A stretch of DNA of 64,000 bases from Sphingobium sp. WTD-1. Its GTDB lineage: Bacteria; Pseudomonadota; Alphaproteobacteria; Sphingomonadales; Sphingomonadaceae. Numbering within the stretch: the first letter of the stretch is position 1; every line of letters begins with the position of its first letter. A program made the translations under genes and the position numbers. Where the stretch lies: contig NZ_CP119127.1 in assembly GCF_030128825.1 (NCBI RefSeq), positions 2,914,001 to 2,978,000 on the forward strand, read 5' to 3'. The notes below the pieces were generated by a model that was given only the letters and a program-made list of their open reading frames with translations, did no database searches and had not been told where the DNA came from. Of this stretch, positions 55,390 through 63,009 are shown in pieces.

Positions 55390-55769
55390 AGCGGAAGCAC
55401 CTCCACCTCAACCCGCCCCGGCGCCTCGGGCGCGGCGAACTCATAGGCCGGCACGAACCGGCTATCGTTCACGCCCAGCGCATCAGCGATGCCGTCGAAA
55501 TACGGCTTCATCCGATTGGGATAGTTCACCCGATCGCCGCGCCGGTTCGCGGGCACAAAGCGGACGCGCACGGTGATATCGCCCGTGGCCGGCATGGCGG
55601 CGCGAACGGCAAGCGCGGCATTGCGCGCCCACTCGCGGTGCTTCTTGGTGTCCTCGATCTTCTTCCACTGGCCGTTGCCCTTGGCGTGGCCAGCGAGAGA
55701 GGATGCGGGAAAGGGCAGGTCGAATTTCATATCGCGTCCACTGGTTTCATCCTCGCCCCGGATTTCCAT
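55386..55769 (-). CDS. RusA-family crossover junction endodeoxyribonuclease
   Basis: 127 residues (ATG at 55767-55769, GGAG eight bases upstream; MKFDLPFP at 55730 lacks one). FDLPFPASSL and NRRGDRVNYPNRMKPYFDGIADALGVNDSRF carry the RusA motif with the catalytic Asp residues (DR, D-G-I-A-D-A-L, ND). It resolves Holliday junctions in phage recombination or replication. It overlaps the split replication gene. Confidence 0.88.
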   Translation of the reverse strand: MEIRGEDETSGRDMKFDLPFPASSLAGHAKGNGQWKKIEDTKKHREWARNAALAVRAAMPATGDITVRVRFVPANRRGDRVNYPNRMKPYFDGIADALGVNDSRFVPAYEFAAPEAPGRVEVEVLPL

Positions 55770-55845
55770 CTATATTCTCCGTGGCGTAGAAAAGGGCCGT
55801 GTCTCGCTTTCCTCGGGGCGCGGCCCATCCCGCCCCGGCGAATGG

Positions 55846-56022
55846 TCAGCCGCTCGGGCGAACTCCTGTTTCAATGATGGTGCGGATGCGGGCCTGACGT
55901 TCGGCCGGAAGCTGGGCGCGGCGCTTGGCGGCCCATGGGGCGTTGGCGGCGCGGGTGGTGGCGACCAGAGCGTCCAGCGACAGGGCCGGGCGACGGCGCG
56001 CGAAGATGCGGCGCCAGTTCAT
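55846..56022 (-). CDS. Small basic phage protein (58 aa)
   Basis: 58 residues, MNWRRIFARRRPALSLDALV, ending TIIETGVRPSG. Very Arg/Ala-rich. Start overlaps the zinc-finger gene's stop (ATGA). Function unknown. Confidence 0.55.
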   Translation of the reverse strand: MNWRRIFARRRPALSLDALVATTRAANAPWAAKRRAQLPAERQARIRTIIETGVRPSG

Positions 56023-56168
56023 GCCGCCCTCCGATGCACGCCGCGCAGCAGCAGAGCCTTGATCGACCAGCAGTGGCGGCAAAGACCCGTCTTGGGAGCG
56101 CGACGGCGTATGGGGAATGCCTTGCCGCATTGCTCGCAGCAGGGGCCGGCTTCCTGGGGGCCGGTCAT
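56019..56168 (-). CDS. Small zinc-ribbon phage protein (49 aa)
   Basis: 49 residues, MTGPQEAGPCCEQCGKAFPI then TGLCRHCW: two CxxC pairs 17 residues apart form a zinc ribbon. Overlaps both neighbours by four bases. Probable nucleic-acid-binding accessory. Confidence 0.65.
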   Translation of the reverse strand: MTGPQEAGPCCEQCGKAFPIRRRAPKTGLCRHCWSIKALLLRGVHRRAA

Positions 56169-56866
56169 GCTGCGGCCTCCGTGAAGAAGTCGCCTTGGCG
56201 CTGGGCATCCTCGATGCGGCGGCAGGCGATGTCGAAATACTTCGGGTCGCGCTCGATTCCGATGAACTGGCGGCCCATCTGGACGGCGGCGACGCCGGTT
56301 GTGCCTGAACCCATGAAGGGATCGCAGATGCTGGCACCGGTCACATTGCCGATGATCTTGAGCATCACCTTGAGGGGCTTCACCGTAGGGTGGTCGATAT
56401 CGCCGTCTTGCCCGTTCGGCGCGAGGATGAAGCGTTGCTTCTGCGGCAACTCCCCCGCCGGGTGATAGCCGGGCTTCCAGGCATGGACGTAGATCTCGGT
56501 GTCGGGCTGATAATGCTTGTTCGCCACCGGCATCGGGTTCGTCTTGTGCCACTGGCAAATGGCATAGCGCGGAAACTCGGCGGCGAGGTGGGGCAGCAGG
56601 CCAGCCCACTGGTCGTTATGCGCGAACACGACCGCGCAGCCGAATTGCGCGGCCGACAGCAGCGAATAGTCGAAGCCCTTGTCCAGCCCAGCGGCTGCGA
56701 TCTGGTCCATGTTCTCCCGGCCCCGGCGGAAGATGCCGCCGCCGCTCGTTTCGAACTCATAGGGTGGGTCGGTAACCACCGCGTCGACATTGCCGAGCGT
56801 CGGCAGGATGTCCCGGCAGTCGCCCAGATACAGCGTGGCGCGCCCGATGGTTTCGACGCGGCTCAT
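56165..56866 (-). CDS. Site-specific DNA methyltransferase (phage orphan)
   Basis: 233 residues. Catalytic motif IV is DPPYEF (residues 34-39) and the SAM-binding motif I DPFMGSGTT is near residue 190, giving the circularly ordered beta-type layout. FIGIERDPKYFDIACRRIEDA is the C-terminal motif. No restriction partner lies nearby, so it is an orphan, probably protecting phage DNA or regulating. N6-adenine versus N4-cytosine specificity is unclear. Confidence 0.88.
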   Translation of the reverse strand: MSRVETIGRATLYLGDCRDILPTLGNVDAVVTDPPYEFETSGGGIFRRGRENMDQIAAAGLDKGFDYSLLSAAQFGCAVVFAHNDQWAGLLPHLAAEFPRYAICQWHKTNPMPVANKHYQPDTEIYVHAWKPGYHPAGELPQKQRFILAPNGQDGDIDHPTVKPLKVMLKIIGNVTGASICDPFMGSGTTGVAAVQMGRQFIGIERDPKYFDIACRRIEDAQRQGDFFTEAAA

Positions 56867-57291
56867 GCCGCCACCGCCCGAAGGCGCGCAGCCCTCGCAT
56901 CCAGAGCGTCATCTTCACACGAACTAATCTCGCGCCCATCAGGGCTATCGGGATGGTGTGCCTTGCCCTTGGCCGCCAGATAGTCGCGGCAGGCGGCTTC
57001 CATCTCGTCGTGGTCGATTTCCTCGGGGGCGCGGACGATCTGGAACCCAGCAGGCAGCAGCATCGACAGGAGGTCAGCAGGCAGCGCTCCCGTCTCCAGC
57101 AGACGGAACAGCGAGGCGACCGACATGGTGGCCGGCTGCTTGCCTTCGTCGGCGGGGAAATAGGACAGGACGGTAGAGGGGGATTCCCACTGGCCGTCAT
57201 ACTGCACCTGCTTGATGGAAATCCGGCGCACGTCCATCTGGCGGCGAATGGTCGCCTGCCGATCCCGCACGATCTTGTCGTAGTCAGCCAT
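56863..57291 (-). CDS. Hypothetical phage protein (142 aa)
   Basis: 142 residues from MADYDKIVRDRQATIRRQMDV. Has TVLSYFPADEGKQPATMSVASLFRLLETGALPADLLSMLL (abridged) and a C-terminal acidic tail. An upstream in-frame extension to 57345 overlaps the next gene. No family recognised; position is early region. Confidence 0.6.
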   Translation of the reverse strand: MADYDKIVRDRQATIRRQMDVRRISIKQVQYDGQWESPSTVLSYFPADEGKQPATMSVASLFRLLETGALPADLLSMLLPAGFQIVRAPEEIDHDEMEAACRDYLAAKGKAHHPDSPDGREISSCEDDALDARAARLRAVAA

Positions 57292-57598
57292 GATCCTGTT
57301 GCGCCTTTCCGTTAGCGGTTGCAGCATGATCGAGAGTGGAAACATTGGCGCCGAGAGCCGGAGAGAGGGAACGACCCTCGGCGCCGTCCTGGGTGCGACC
57401 CTCAGGAACAGAATTGGTGGCGGACGAACGATCGCAGGGAGACGCGGGTACGACCGGACGCCCGCCGACGCCGCCGTTAGTCACGGTGGCGATGGCAAAG
57501 AACACCGCCCCGAAGCCGAAGCTATGGCCGCCGATGCGAACCGCGCAGGGGGCATGGATCGGCGTGGGGGACAGGTGATCGGTGAGGTGGTGGGGCAT
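57284..57598 (-). CDS. Hypothetical small protein (104 aa)
   Basis: MPHHLTDHLSPTPIHAPCAV; includes a hydrophobic stretch SFGFGAVFFAIATVTNGGVGG that may be a membrane segment, followed by a polar tail. Overlaps the next gene by eight bases. The weak ribosome site and unusual composition leave its reality uncertain. Confidence 0.45.
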   Translation of the reverse strand: MPHHLTDHLSPTPIHAPCAVRIGGHSFGFGAVFFAIATVTNGGVGGRPVVPASPCDRSSATNSVPEGRTQDGAEGRSLSPALGANVSTLDHAATANGKAQQDHG

Positions 57599-57604
57599 GT
57601 GCTG

Positions 57605-58075
57605 TCAGGCCTCATTCGGGAAATTGAGGATGGCGGCAGATCCGTGGAACTGGACAGCGAGGGCATCGTATGCCCTGGCGGCATCCTCCGCGGAGGAGAA
57701 GCCATGCAGCTGGCGCCTTTCACCCTTCATGGTGATCGCGACAGAAAAGCTGGATTGATGATTCCGTCGCACGCCTCGATAGCCGCAGCTATTGGCGTAT
57801 CTGCGGTTGATGTTGTTGAGCGACAGGTCACCCGCGCGAAGGTTCGATTTACGGCAGTCAAGGCCATTGCCGTTGATATGATCGACAATTTGCCCCGGCT
57901 GTGCGCCGATGACAAAACGGTGCAGGTATATGCGTCCACCGGGGGTCGGGTTGCTTCCGCCGCGGCCATGCACCGCATATCGGTGCGCACGATACCACCG
58001 CAAAGCAAGGACGCGATCGGCATCTTCATCGTCGATGATAGCTGCGTATCCGCCCGCAAGTTCGATCTGCGCCAT
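57605..58075 (-). CDS. HNH homing endonuclease with AP2-like DNA-binding domain
   Basis: 156 residues. Strand DDEDADRVLALRWYRA, then RIYLHRFVIGAQPGQIVDHINGNGLDCRKSNLRAG, the HNH core (H-I-N-G and N), followed by YRGVRRNHQSSFSVAITMKG, an AP2-type YRGVRR sheet, and FSSAEDAARAYDALAVQFHG. AP2-HNH proteins are freestanding phage homing endonucleases. It is inserted between two early genes with one-base overlap. Confidence 0.88.
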   Translation of the reverse strand: MAQIELAGGYAAIIDDEDADRVLALRWYRAHRYAVHGRGGSNPTPGGRIYLHRFVIGAQPGQIVDHINGNGLDCRKSNLRAGDLSLNNINRRYANSCGYRGVRRNHQSSFSVAITMKGERRQLHGFSSAEDAARAYDALAVQFHGSAAILNFPNEA

Positions 58076-58389
58076 TACGCCGCCGCGCTCGCGGGCTTGG
58101 TGGGGCGCCAGAACGGATGTTCGTATGCGGCTTCAATCTGCTTGAGGAAGCTATGACCGCGAACCAATTTCAGGAAACGGCTGCTCCAAAAACCTTCCAC
58201 ACCAAGCGGGTGGCGAACCTCTTGAAGGGTAAGGCCGCAGTTCAACATATGCGCCAGCACCTTCACCGTCTCGACGGTGTATATCCGACCAGCAACGAGC
58301 ATGGCGGCGCTCCCTCCCGCGTTGACGCAGTATGCGAGGTCGCCAGGATGCCAGCCATCAGCAGGTTCAACGGGGCGGAAGCGGATCAT
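58075..58389 (-). CDS. Hypothetical phage protein (104 aa)
   Basis: 104 residues from MIRFRPVEPADGWHPGDLAY (overlaps the cro-like stop). Central VAGRIYTVETVKVLAHMLNCGLTLQEVRHPLGVEGFWSSRFLKL resembles small beta proteins that follow Cro in alphaproteobacterial prophages. Unknown function. Confidence 0.65.
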   Translation of the reverse strand: MIRFRPVEPADGWHPGDLAYCVNAGGSAAMLVAGRIYTVETVKVLAHMLNCGLTLQEVRHPLGVEGFWSSRFLKLVRGHSFLKQIEAAYEHPFWRPTKPASAAA

Positions 58390-58604
58390 GCGGCCACCTG
58401 CTTGGTGGGGCGGGTCGAAGCCTTGAGCCACACTTCAGTCGGCACCTTCCCGCCGGTCGCGTCTTCGATCCTGTGAGCGAGATCCAGCGCGGGGCGCAGG
58501 GTGCCGGCGACGAGGCGCGAAACGGTGGCGGGCGTGGTCTTCGCCTTCTCAGCAAATTCGGCTTGCCGAACGTTCGCGGTTTCGAGATAGGTTTTAAGGT
58601 CCAT
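58386..58604 (-). CDS. Cro-like helix-turn-helix regulator
   Basis: 72 residues from MDLKTYLETANVRQAEFAEK. HTH: QAEFAEKAKTTPATVSRLVAG. Directly divergent from the cI-like gene with 94 bases between the starts, which contain three copies of the 17-bp operator. First gene of the leftward early/late transcription unit. Confidence 0.85.
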   Translation of the reverse strand: MDLKTYLETANVRQAEFAEKAKTTPATVSRLVAGTLRPALDLAHRIEDATGGKVPTEVWLKASTRPTKQVAA

Positions 58605-58614
58605 GGCCGCTGAT

Positions 58615-58631
58615 ATTACGCAATACGAAAG
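58615..58631. promoter_or_regulatory. Repressor operator O1
   Basis: ATTACGCAATACGAAAG: one good half (ATTACGC) and one weak half of the consensus ATTRCGC-N3-GCGYAAT. Adjacent to O2, 11 bases from the cro start. Confidence 0.6.
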
Positions 58632-58648
58632 TTTGCGCAAGGCGGAAT
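58632..58648. promoter_or_regulatory. Repressor operator O2
   Basis: TTTGCGCAAGGCGGAAT: 12 of 14 half-site positions match the 17-bp consensus. Immediately follows O1 without gap. Confidence 0.7.
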
Positions 58649-58672
58649 TTTCGTATCACGGCATGGTTCGGC

Positions 58673-58689
58673 GTTGCGCGCTGCGTAAT
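58673..58689. promoter_or_regulatory. Repressor operator O3
   Basis: GTTGCGCGCTGCGTAAT: 13 of 14 half-site positions match. Ends nine bases before the cI-like start codon. Confidence 0.75.
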
Positions 58690-58698
58690 ATCGCAACG

Positions 58699-59328
58699 AT
58701 GGAACCCAATGGACTGAAAGCCGCCCGTAAGCGATTGAAGGTAGGGCAGGCTGTTATCGCCGAACGTTTGGGCGTTTCGGTGCCTCAGGTGTCGCGATGG
58801 GAAAATGGTATCGACAATGTGCCGAGCGCGCGGCTCACCGCATTCGCTGATGCTTATGAGGCGGGGCTAGGCGAGCTGTTTGGCGGCGACCAGCCTGAAG
58901 AGCCGTCCGACATCCCCGAAGGCGCGATCCCGGTAATGCCGATCCCGATGCTGGGCGATGTACCCGCCGGCCCGTGGCAAGAAGCGGTGCGCCGCTCGCA
59001 TCACTACATCCCGGCGCCGCAGCCGGGCATGCCGTCATCAGCCTATGCGCTCAAGGTGTCGGGCAATTCGATGGACCGCGTTGTGCGGGATGGAGCCACG
59101 ATCATCATCGATCCAGAGGACCGCGACCTGTTCGACCGCTGGTTCTATGTCGTGCGCAACGACGAATACGAGGTGACGTTCAAGCAGTATCGCGAGAACC
59201 CGGCGCGCCTGGTGCCATGTTCGACCGACCCGTCGCACACCACGATCCCTATCACCGATCGGGATTTCGAGATCGTCGGCCGCGTCATCAAGATCATCCT
59301 AGATCCAAGTCAGGCCGCCCTAGACTGA
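58699..59328 (+). CDS. CI-like repressor with S24 (LexA-type) autoprotease domain
   Basis: 209 residues from MEPNGLKAARKRLKVGQAVI; an in-frame upstream start at 58603 would cover the operators. HTH: QAVIAERLGVSVPQVSRWENG. The protease domain contains SGNSMDRVVRDGATIII (Ser nucleophile) and DEYEVTFKQYREN (Lys). Self-cleavage is triggered by RecA during SOS, inducing the prophage. The operator trio lies between it and cro. Confidence 0.9.
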   Translation: MEPNGLKAARKRLKVGQAVIAERLGVSVPQVSRWENGIDNVPSARLTAFADAYEAGLGELFGGDQPEEPSDIPEGAIPVMPIPMLGDVPAGPWQEAVRRSHHYIPAPQPGMPSSAYALKVSGNSMDRVVRDGATIIIDPEDRDLFDRWFYVVRNDEYEVTFKQYRENPARLVPCSTDPSHTTIPITDRDFEIVGRVIKIILDPSQAALD

Positions 59329-59498
59329 TGGGCCACATATTCCCATTCCATGTCGCCCGGCACGACGATGTAGAATCGGCCCCATTCGTCATAGGCGCCA
59401 AGGTCAAGAGCAATCAGATCGCGGCGCGCCAGATCGCGGCTTGTGCGCCAAGGGCCAACCGGACGCCGAAGGCAAATGGCCCTGTATCTGTATTGCAT
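59310..59498 (-). CDS. Small hypothetical protein antisense-convergent to the repressor gene
   Basis: 62 residues from MQYRYRAICLRRPVGPWRTS with GGGAGGCGGT ahead; ends YIVVPGDMEWEYVAHQSRAA, a plausible beta-rich tail. It overlaps the 3' end of the repressor gene by 19 bases on the opposite strand. Function unknown. Confidence 0.5.
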   Translation of the reverse strand: MQYRYRAICLRRPVGPWRTSRDLARRDLIALDLGAYDEWGRFYIVVPGDMEWEYVAHQSRAA

Positions 59499-59593
59499 AC
59501 CGCCTCCCGAATCGATGGCGGCAGGATGGAACAAAAAAAGAACATTGATCAAGTGGGCGCGCGAATTTAGCTGTGGATAAGTGGGGGCGAATT

Positions 59594-59686
59594 TTGACCG
59601 ATAACCAAAACGTAGCACCTGAGACGGCATATGACGGCGAACTGCATGTCGTCGGCCGCGTCGTGGCTATCGTGCGGAAGATGTGA
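59594..59686 (+). pseudogene. Remnant resembling an S24 repressor C-terminus
   Basis: 30 codons from a TTG (or no start): reads MTDNQNVAPETAYDGELHVV and GRVVAIVRKM then stop. The end closely parallels the end of the full repressor (DFEIVGRVIKIIL), so it may be the tail of a second, decayed LexA-like gene or a short leader peptide. It stops eight bases before the next gene. Confidence 0.4.
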
Positions 59687-59693
59687 GGGGCGG

Positions 59694-60542
59694 ATGAGCG
59701 ATTTAGTGGGGGCGGCGCAGCTCGGCAATAGCATCGTCATTAGATACGACGGATTGGATGCCGACCGTCATGTCGTTGAGATTGGAGACCTGTCTGTTTC
59801 CCTTCGCGGGCTGGGGCGCATCATCACTGTGGCGGGCACGTTTGCGGCGCAACAGCGGCTCATGGAGAGGTCGTCCGCACGCCCAGTGCGTGTGCTGGTC
59901 GGTCCACCTAGGGATGGCAGTTTAACCGTTGAGGCAGCCATGATGTGGCTGGATCAACATGCTTTCGCGGCAAGTACTGTTAGCGGCCTGACTGTTCTTC
60001 TGATAGGATACGTGTTCAAAAGCGCTGCTGGACAACGGGAAGAAATGAAGCATCTCCGGGCCTCACTAGAGACTGCAATTAAGGAGTTGGGGCACCGCGA
60101 TCAGCCAGTGGTCGAGCGGCTGTTGGACACCATTGATCGAATGGCAGACATTTTGAAGCCTGCCGCGAGGCAGGCGGTTGCGCCGATCGGGCGTAGCGCC
60201 GGGACGTTGGAAATCGGCGAACAGGGTGCCCATGGCGGTGGCATTACATTGGGCAAAGTTGAGCGCGATGCCATAGATGCGTCTGAGCCGATCGAGATAG
60301 GGGCCGAGGTTTCTATAGGCGTCAGATTCAGTGAAATGAATTGGGATGCCCGCACTTGCAAGGTTGAGTTGGTTTCCGAGCCAGAGCTTCGATACCCTGC
60401 CGAAATAACTGATCCTGAAGTGCTGGTGCCCAACAATGCCTATGCGGATGCTTTTGCCGGCCAAACCGTCTTGGAGGTTCGCGCCAAGCCAACAATGCGG
60501 AATGGAGTGATTGAGCGCTGGTACATCAGCAATCATAGTTGA
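59694..60542 (+). CDS. Hypothetical phage protein with membrane segment (282 aa)
   Basis: 282 residues from MSDLVGAAQLGNSIVIRYDG (TGAGGGGCGG ahead). Residues 95-118 include a probable transmembrane segment (FAASTVSGLTVLLIGYVFKSA) preceded by an N-terminal soluble beta part and followed by a coiled-coil-like helix and a beta C-terminal domain (EIGAEVSIGVRFSEMNWDARTCKVELVSEPELRYP). Lies directly downstream of the immunity region, where superinfection or lysogenic conversion genes often sit. Role unknown. Confidence 0.6.
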   Translation: MSDLVGAAQLGNSIVIRYDGLDADRHVVEIGDLSVSLRGLGRIITVAGTFAAQQRLMERSSARPVRVLVGPPRDGSLTVEAAMMWLDQHAFAASTVSGLTVLLIGYVFKSAAGQREEMKHLRASLETAIKELGHRDQPVVERLLDTIDRMADILKPAARQAVAPIGRSAGTLEIGEQGAHGGGITLGKVERDAIDASEPIEIGAEVSIGVRFSEMNWDARTCKVELVSEPELRYPAEITDPEVLVPNNAYADAFAGQTVLEVRAKPTMRNGVIERWYISNHS

Positions 60543-60695
60543 AGGTGCCAGACCTACCCCGGCCTTCACCGGATCAGACTGGCTTATGCACAATGCATCA
60601 CAATGCGATTCGTTGCAACCTGAGGTTAGTTCCTGGCGCCCGACCAGCTCACGGCGGGGTTTTTCGTGCGCGCGATTCCCGGCGAACCAAAATAA

Positions 60696-60712
60696 ATTGC
60701 GCATCACGTAAT
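60696..60712. promoter_or_regulatory. Repressor operator O4
   Basis: ATTGCGCATCACGTAAT matches the 17-bp operator in 13 of 14 half-site positions; 109 bases before the DUF6745 gene start. Confidence 0.72.
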
Positions 60713-60730
60713 TTTTCCTCTTGCGCTTAA

Positions 60731-60747
60731 ATTGCGCAATGCGTAAT
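60731..60747. promoter_or_regulatory. Repressor operator O5
   Basis: ATTGCGCAATGCGTAAT: perfect match to both halves of ATTGCGC-N3-GCGTAAT. With O4, it should control the rightward early operon. It also covers a potential upstream ATG at 60739. Confidence 0.78.
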
Positions 60748-60804
60748 TATCACTCCATCGCCGGTCGCACCACCGCAGACCCGGCACCAGCGGGAAACCG
60801 CGAG

Positions 60805-62046
60805 ATGGAGGAAGCCTTGTCGAAGATCACGAAACTCACGCCAGAGCAGGAGGTCGAGCTTCCGGCGTTCCGTCAGAAGTATCTGGACATCGCTTGCGGC
60901 GGGTCGCGCATCAATCGCGACATCCTCCAGAGTCATCTGAATGACGCATATGCGCTGATCGGAAAGCCGGCCCCGGCGCTGTTTATCTTCGATAGCCCGG
61001 CAGCTTGCATGCTGGCGATCAAGATCTTCAAGATGGGCGGCGATAAGCTGAGCCAGCTCGACAGCCAGCTCTACAGCCAGCTCGACAGCCAGCTCGACAG
61101 CCAGCTCTACAGCCAGCTCCGCAGCCAGCTCTACAGCCAGCTCTACAGCCAGCTCGAAAGCCAGCTCCGCAGCCAGCTCTACAGCCAGCTCCGCAGCCAG
61201 CTCTACAGCCAGCTCTACAGCCAGCTCTACAGCCAGCTCCGCAGCCAGCTCGACAGCCAGCTCGACAGCCAGCTCTACAGCCAGCTCTACAGCCAGCTCC
61301 GCAGCCAGCTCGAAAGCCAGCTCTACAGCCAGCTCTACAGCCAGCTCTACAGCCAGCTCTACAGCCAGCTCTACAGCCAGCTCCGCAGCCAGCTCGAAAG
61401 CCAGAACCTCTATGAAAGCGGGTTCCTGTGGGGTTCGATGGATCTCTACTGGCTCGCCTTTTGCCGCTTCGGACAGAAGATCGGCGTCAAATACGATGCG
61501 GAGAGTGCGCGTCGCTTCGACATCATGGAAGGTATCTCGCAGCAGTGCGGATACTGGTGGCCTTTCGATGGTATTGTCATCGCATCCGAGAAGCCGCGCC
61601 ATGTTCGCTGGGACGACAACCGGCTGTTGCATGGCGAGACCGGCCCGTCTGTCGAGTTCTCGGACGGATATTCTCTGCATACGTGGCACGGTCAGTCGAT
61701 CCCAGCAGAATGGGTCACCGGTAATCCGCCGTCGCCCGCCGAATGCCTGACCTGGCGCAATCTCGACCAGCGCGCGGCTGCCTGTGAAATTGTTGGCTGG
61801 CATCGCATCCTCGATGAGGTCGGCGCCCGCACGATCGATGACAGTGGTGATCCCGTCTGGGGCAAGCTGGTCGAGGTCGATCTGCCCGACAACGGGCCTC
61901 AGCGGATGCTTGACGCTATGTGCGGCACCGGCCGCCGGTTCGCGCTTCTCACCACCATGAACGTCAACACTGTCGATGAGGCTCAGAGCGAGCTTCACGG
62001 CGGCATCCCCGCGCACATCCTGCGCAATTCTGTCGAAAGGACGTAA
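60805..62046 (+). CDS. DUF6745-type phage protein with a 30-fold SQLx repeat tract
   Basis: 413 residues from MEEALSKITKLTPEQEVELP (no strong ribosome site; ATG at 60739 overlaps an operator and would add 22 residues). Residues about 83-200 are tetrapeptide repeats S-Q-L-(D/Y/R/E) predicted as a highly regular helix or beta solenoid. The C-terminal half holds the conserved SGFLWGSMDLYWLAFCRFGQKIG, RRLLHGETGPSVEFSDGYSLHTWHG and PxxWxE-like segments typical of DUF6745. Early operon under the CI-like operators. Biochemical function unknown. Confidence 0.75.
   Translation: MEEALSKITKLTPEQEVELPAFRQKYLDIACGGSRINRDILQSHLNDAYALIGKPAPALFIFDSPAACMLAIKIFKMGGDKLSQLDSQLYSQLDSQLDSQLYSQLRSQLYSQLYSQLESQLRSQLYSQLRSQLYSQLYSQLYSQLRSQLDSQLDSQLYSQLYSQLRSQLESQLYSQLYSQLYSQLYSQLYSQLRSQLESQNLYESGFLWGSMDLYWLAFCRFGQKIGVKYDAESARRFDIMEGISQQCGYWWPFDGIVIASEKPRHVRWDDNRLLHGETGPSVEFSDGYSLHTWHGQSIPAEWVTGNPPSPAECLTWRNLDQRAAACEIVGWHRILDEVGARTIDDSGDPVWGKLVEVDLPDNGPQRMLDAMCGTGRRFALLTTMNVNTVDEAQSELHGGIPAHILRNSVERT
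61051..61404 (+). repeat. 12-bp minisatellite coding for SQLx repeats
   Basis: 354 bases, about 29.5 units of AGCCAGCTCNNN (last triplet GAC, TAC, CGC or GAA) in frame, encoding SQL followed by Asp, Tyr, Arg or Glu. Unit identity outside the last triplet is complete. Confidence 0.95.
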
Positions 62047-62050
62047 TGTC

Positions 62051-62410
62051 ATGAAGTTCGAATTTGATGCGTCGCGCAAAGCCATCCCGCAGGGCGATGT
62101 CTACCTTGTGCCGATCATCGCCGTGCCGGCGGAAGCCATGGACAAGGCTGTGGCAGCGGAAAACGGCAAGTTCATCGTCACCCACTCGGAAACGGGCCAC
62201 CACCATGTCGTGCTGGAACGGCCGAACGTGAAGATGTTCAGCGCCATGGATACCTTCCGCGACTTTCTGCTGATCGAGGGCGAACCGGCTACTCTGGAGC
62301 ATTTGCGCGACCATCACACCCATGCCCCGCAGGAAATCCCTGCCGGCGCCTGGCTGATCCAGCGCCAACGCCAACCGTCCCCCGAAGGCTGGCAGCGCGC
62401 CGCCGACTGA
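62051..62410 (+). CDS. Hypothetical protein paired with DUF6745 gene (119 aa)
   Basis: 119 residues from MKFEFDASRKAIPQGDVYLV, four bases after the DUF6745 stop. Motifs: FIVTHSETGHHHVVLERPNV with a His trio, and LEHLRDHHTHAPQEIPAGAWLIQRQRQPSPEGW. The histidines may bind metal. The two genes recur together in alphaproteobacterial prophages as far as I recall. Function unknown. Confidence 0.7.
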   Translation: MKFEFDASRKAIPQGDVYLVPIIAVPAEAMDKAVAAENGKFIVTHSETGHHHVVLERPNVKMFSAMDTFRDFLLIEGEPATLEHLRDHHTHAPQEIPAGAWLIQRQRQPSPEGWQRAAD

Positions 62411-62473
62411 CGTGACCGGACCCCGGCTTCGCGCCGGGGCGAGGATGACATCAGTTCACCGATGGAGCGTCCC

Positions 62474-62635
62474 ATGAGACACGAAATCATCACGAAGGCA
62501 GCGGAACGGGGCGAACCCACTGATCCCGCCTCGTATCGCAACATGCTCAACGACCTTAACGCGAAGGGCGCTGCGAAGGCTGCCCGCGCGATCGAGGCTG
62601 CCATGCAGTCCCAGATGAAGGGGCGCCGGGCATGA
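62474..62635 (+). CDS. Small hypothetical phage protein (53 aa)
   Basis: 53 residues, MRHEIITKAAERGEPTDPAS and onward; Ala/Lys-rich helical. Its stop overlaps the next start (ATGA). Coding-like composition and chaining support translation. Confidence 0.6.
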   Translation: MRHEIITKAAERGEPTDPASYRNMLNDLNAKGAAKAARAIEAAMQSQMKGRRA

Positions 62636-63009
62636 TCGGCGCCACCCTCATCGACGCAACGTCGCACACCGCCCTTGAAGCCGCTGCCGAGAAGGCTGGC
62701 AACTGGCTGGTGACCGCCAAGCCCGTGATCCGCGCCATGATCGCGCTGTTCGACATGGATGCGAACGAGCTGTCTGGCTGCGATCCGCGCACCTTCGACG
62801 CCGCCTGGCCGCATATCGAGAAGGCCGCCAACCGCCTGCACCAGCAGATCGAGGATATCCGCGAGGAAGCCATCTGCGACCACAGCGTGAGCGGCACCAG
62901 TGAAATGACCGAAGCCGAATGGGATGCGGTCGAGGAGTTCAACGATGCGCTGCGCCGGGACGTGGTTTCCGTGGCGATGGCCATCCGGATTGTGAGGATC
63001 GAAGCGTGA
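62632..63009 (+). CDS. Hypothetical phage protein (125 aa)
   Basis: MIGATLIDATSHTALEAAAEKAGNW; helical with DMDANELSGCDPRTFDAAWPHIEKAANRLHQQIEDI (abridged). Overlaps both neighbours. No family recognised; early operon. Confidence 0.65.
   Translation: MIGATLIDATSHTALEAAAEKAGNWLVTAKPVIRAMIALFDMDANELSGCDPRTFDAAWPHIEKAANRLHQQIEDIREEAICDHSVSGTSEMTEAEWDAVEEFNDALRRDVVSVAMAIRIVRIEA

Noticed and set aside
61051..61404. Possible CRISPR array
   Set aside because: Units are 12 bp, contiguous, in frame and without unique spacers; it is a coding minisatellite.
60727..62085. 452-codon minus-strand ORF with VELAVELA repeats
   Set aside because: Antisense of the SQLx repeat tract; the repeat simply stays open in several frames.
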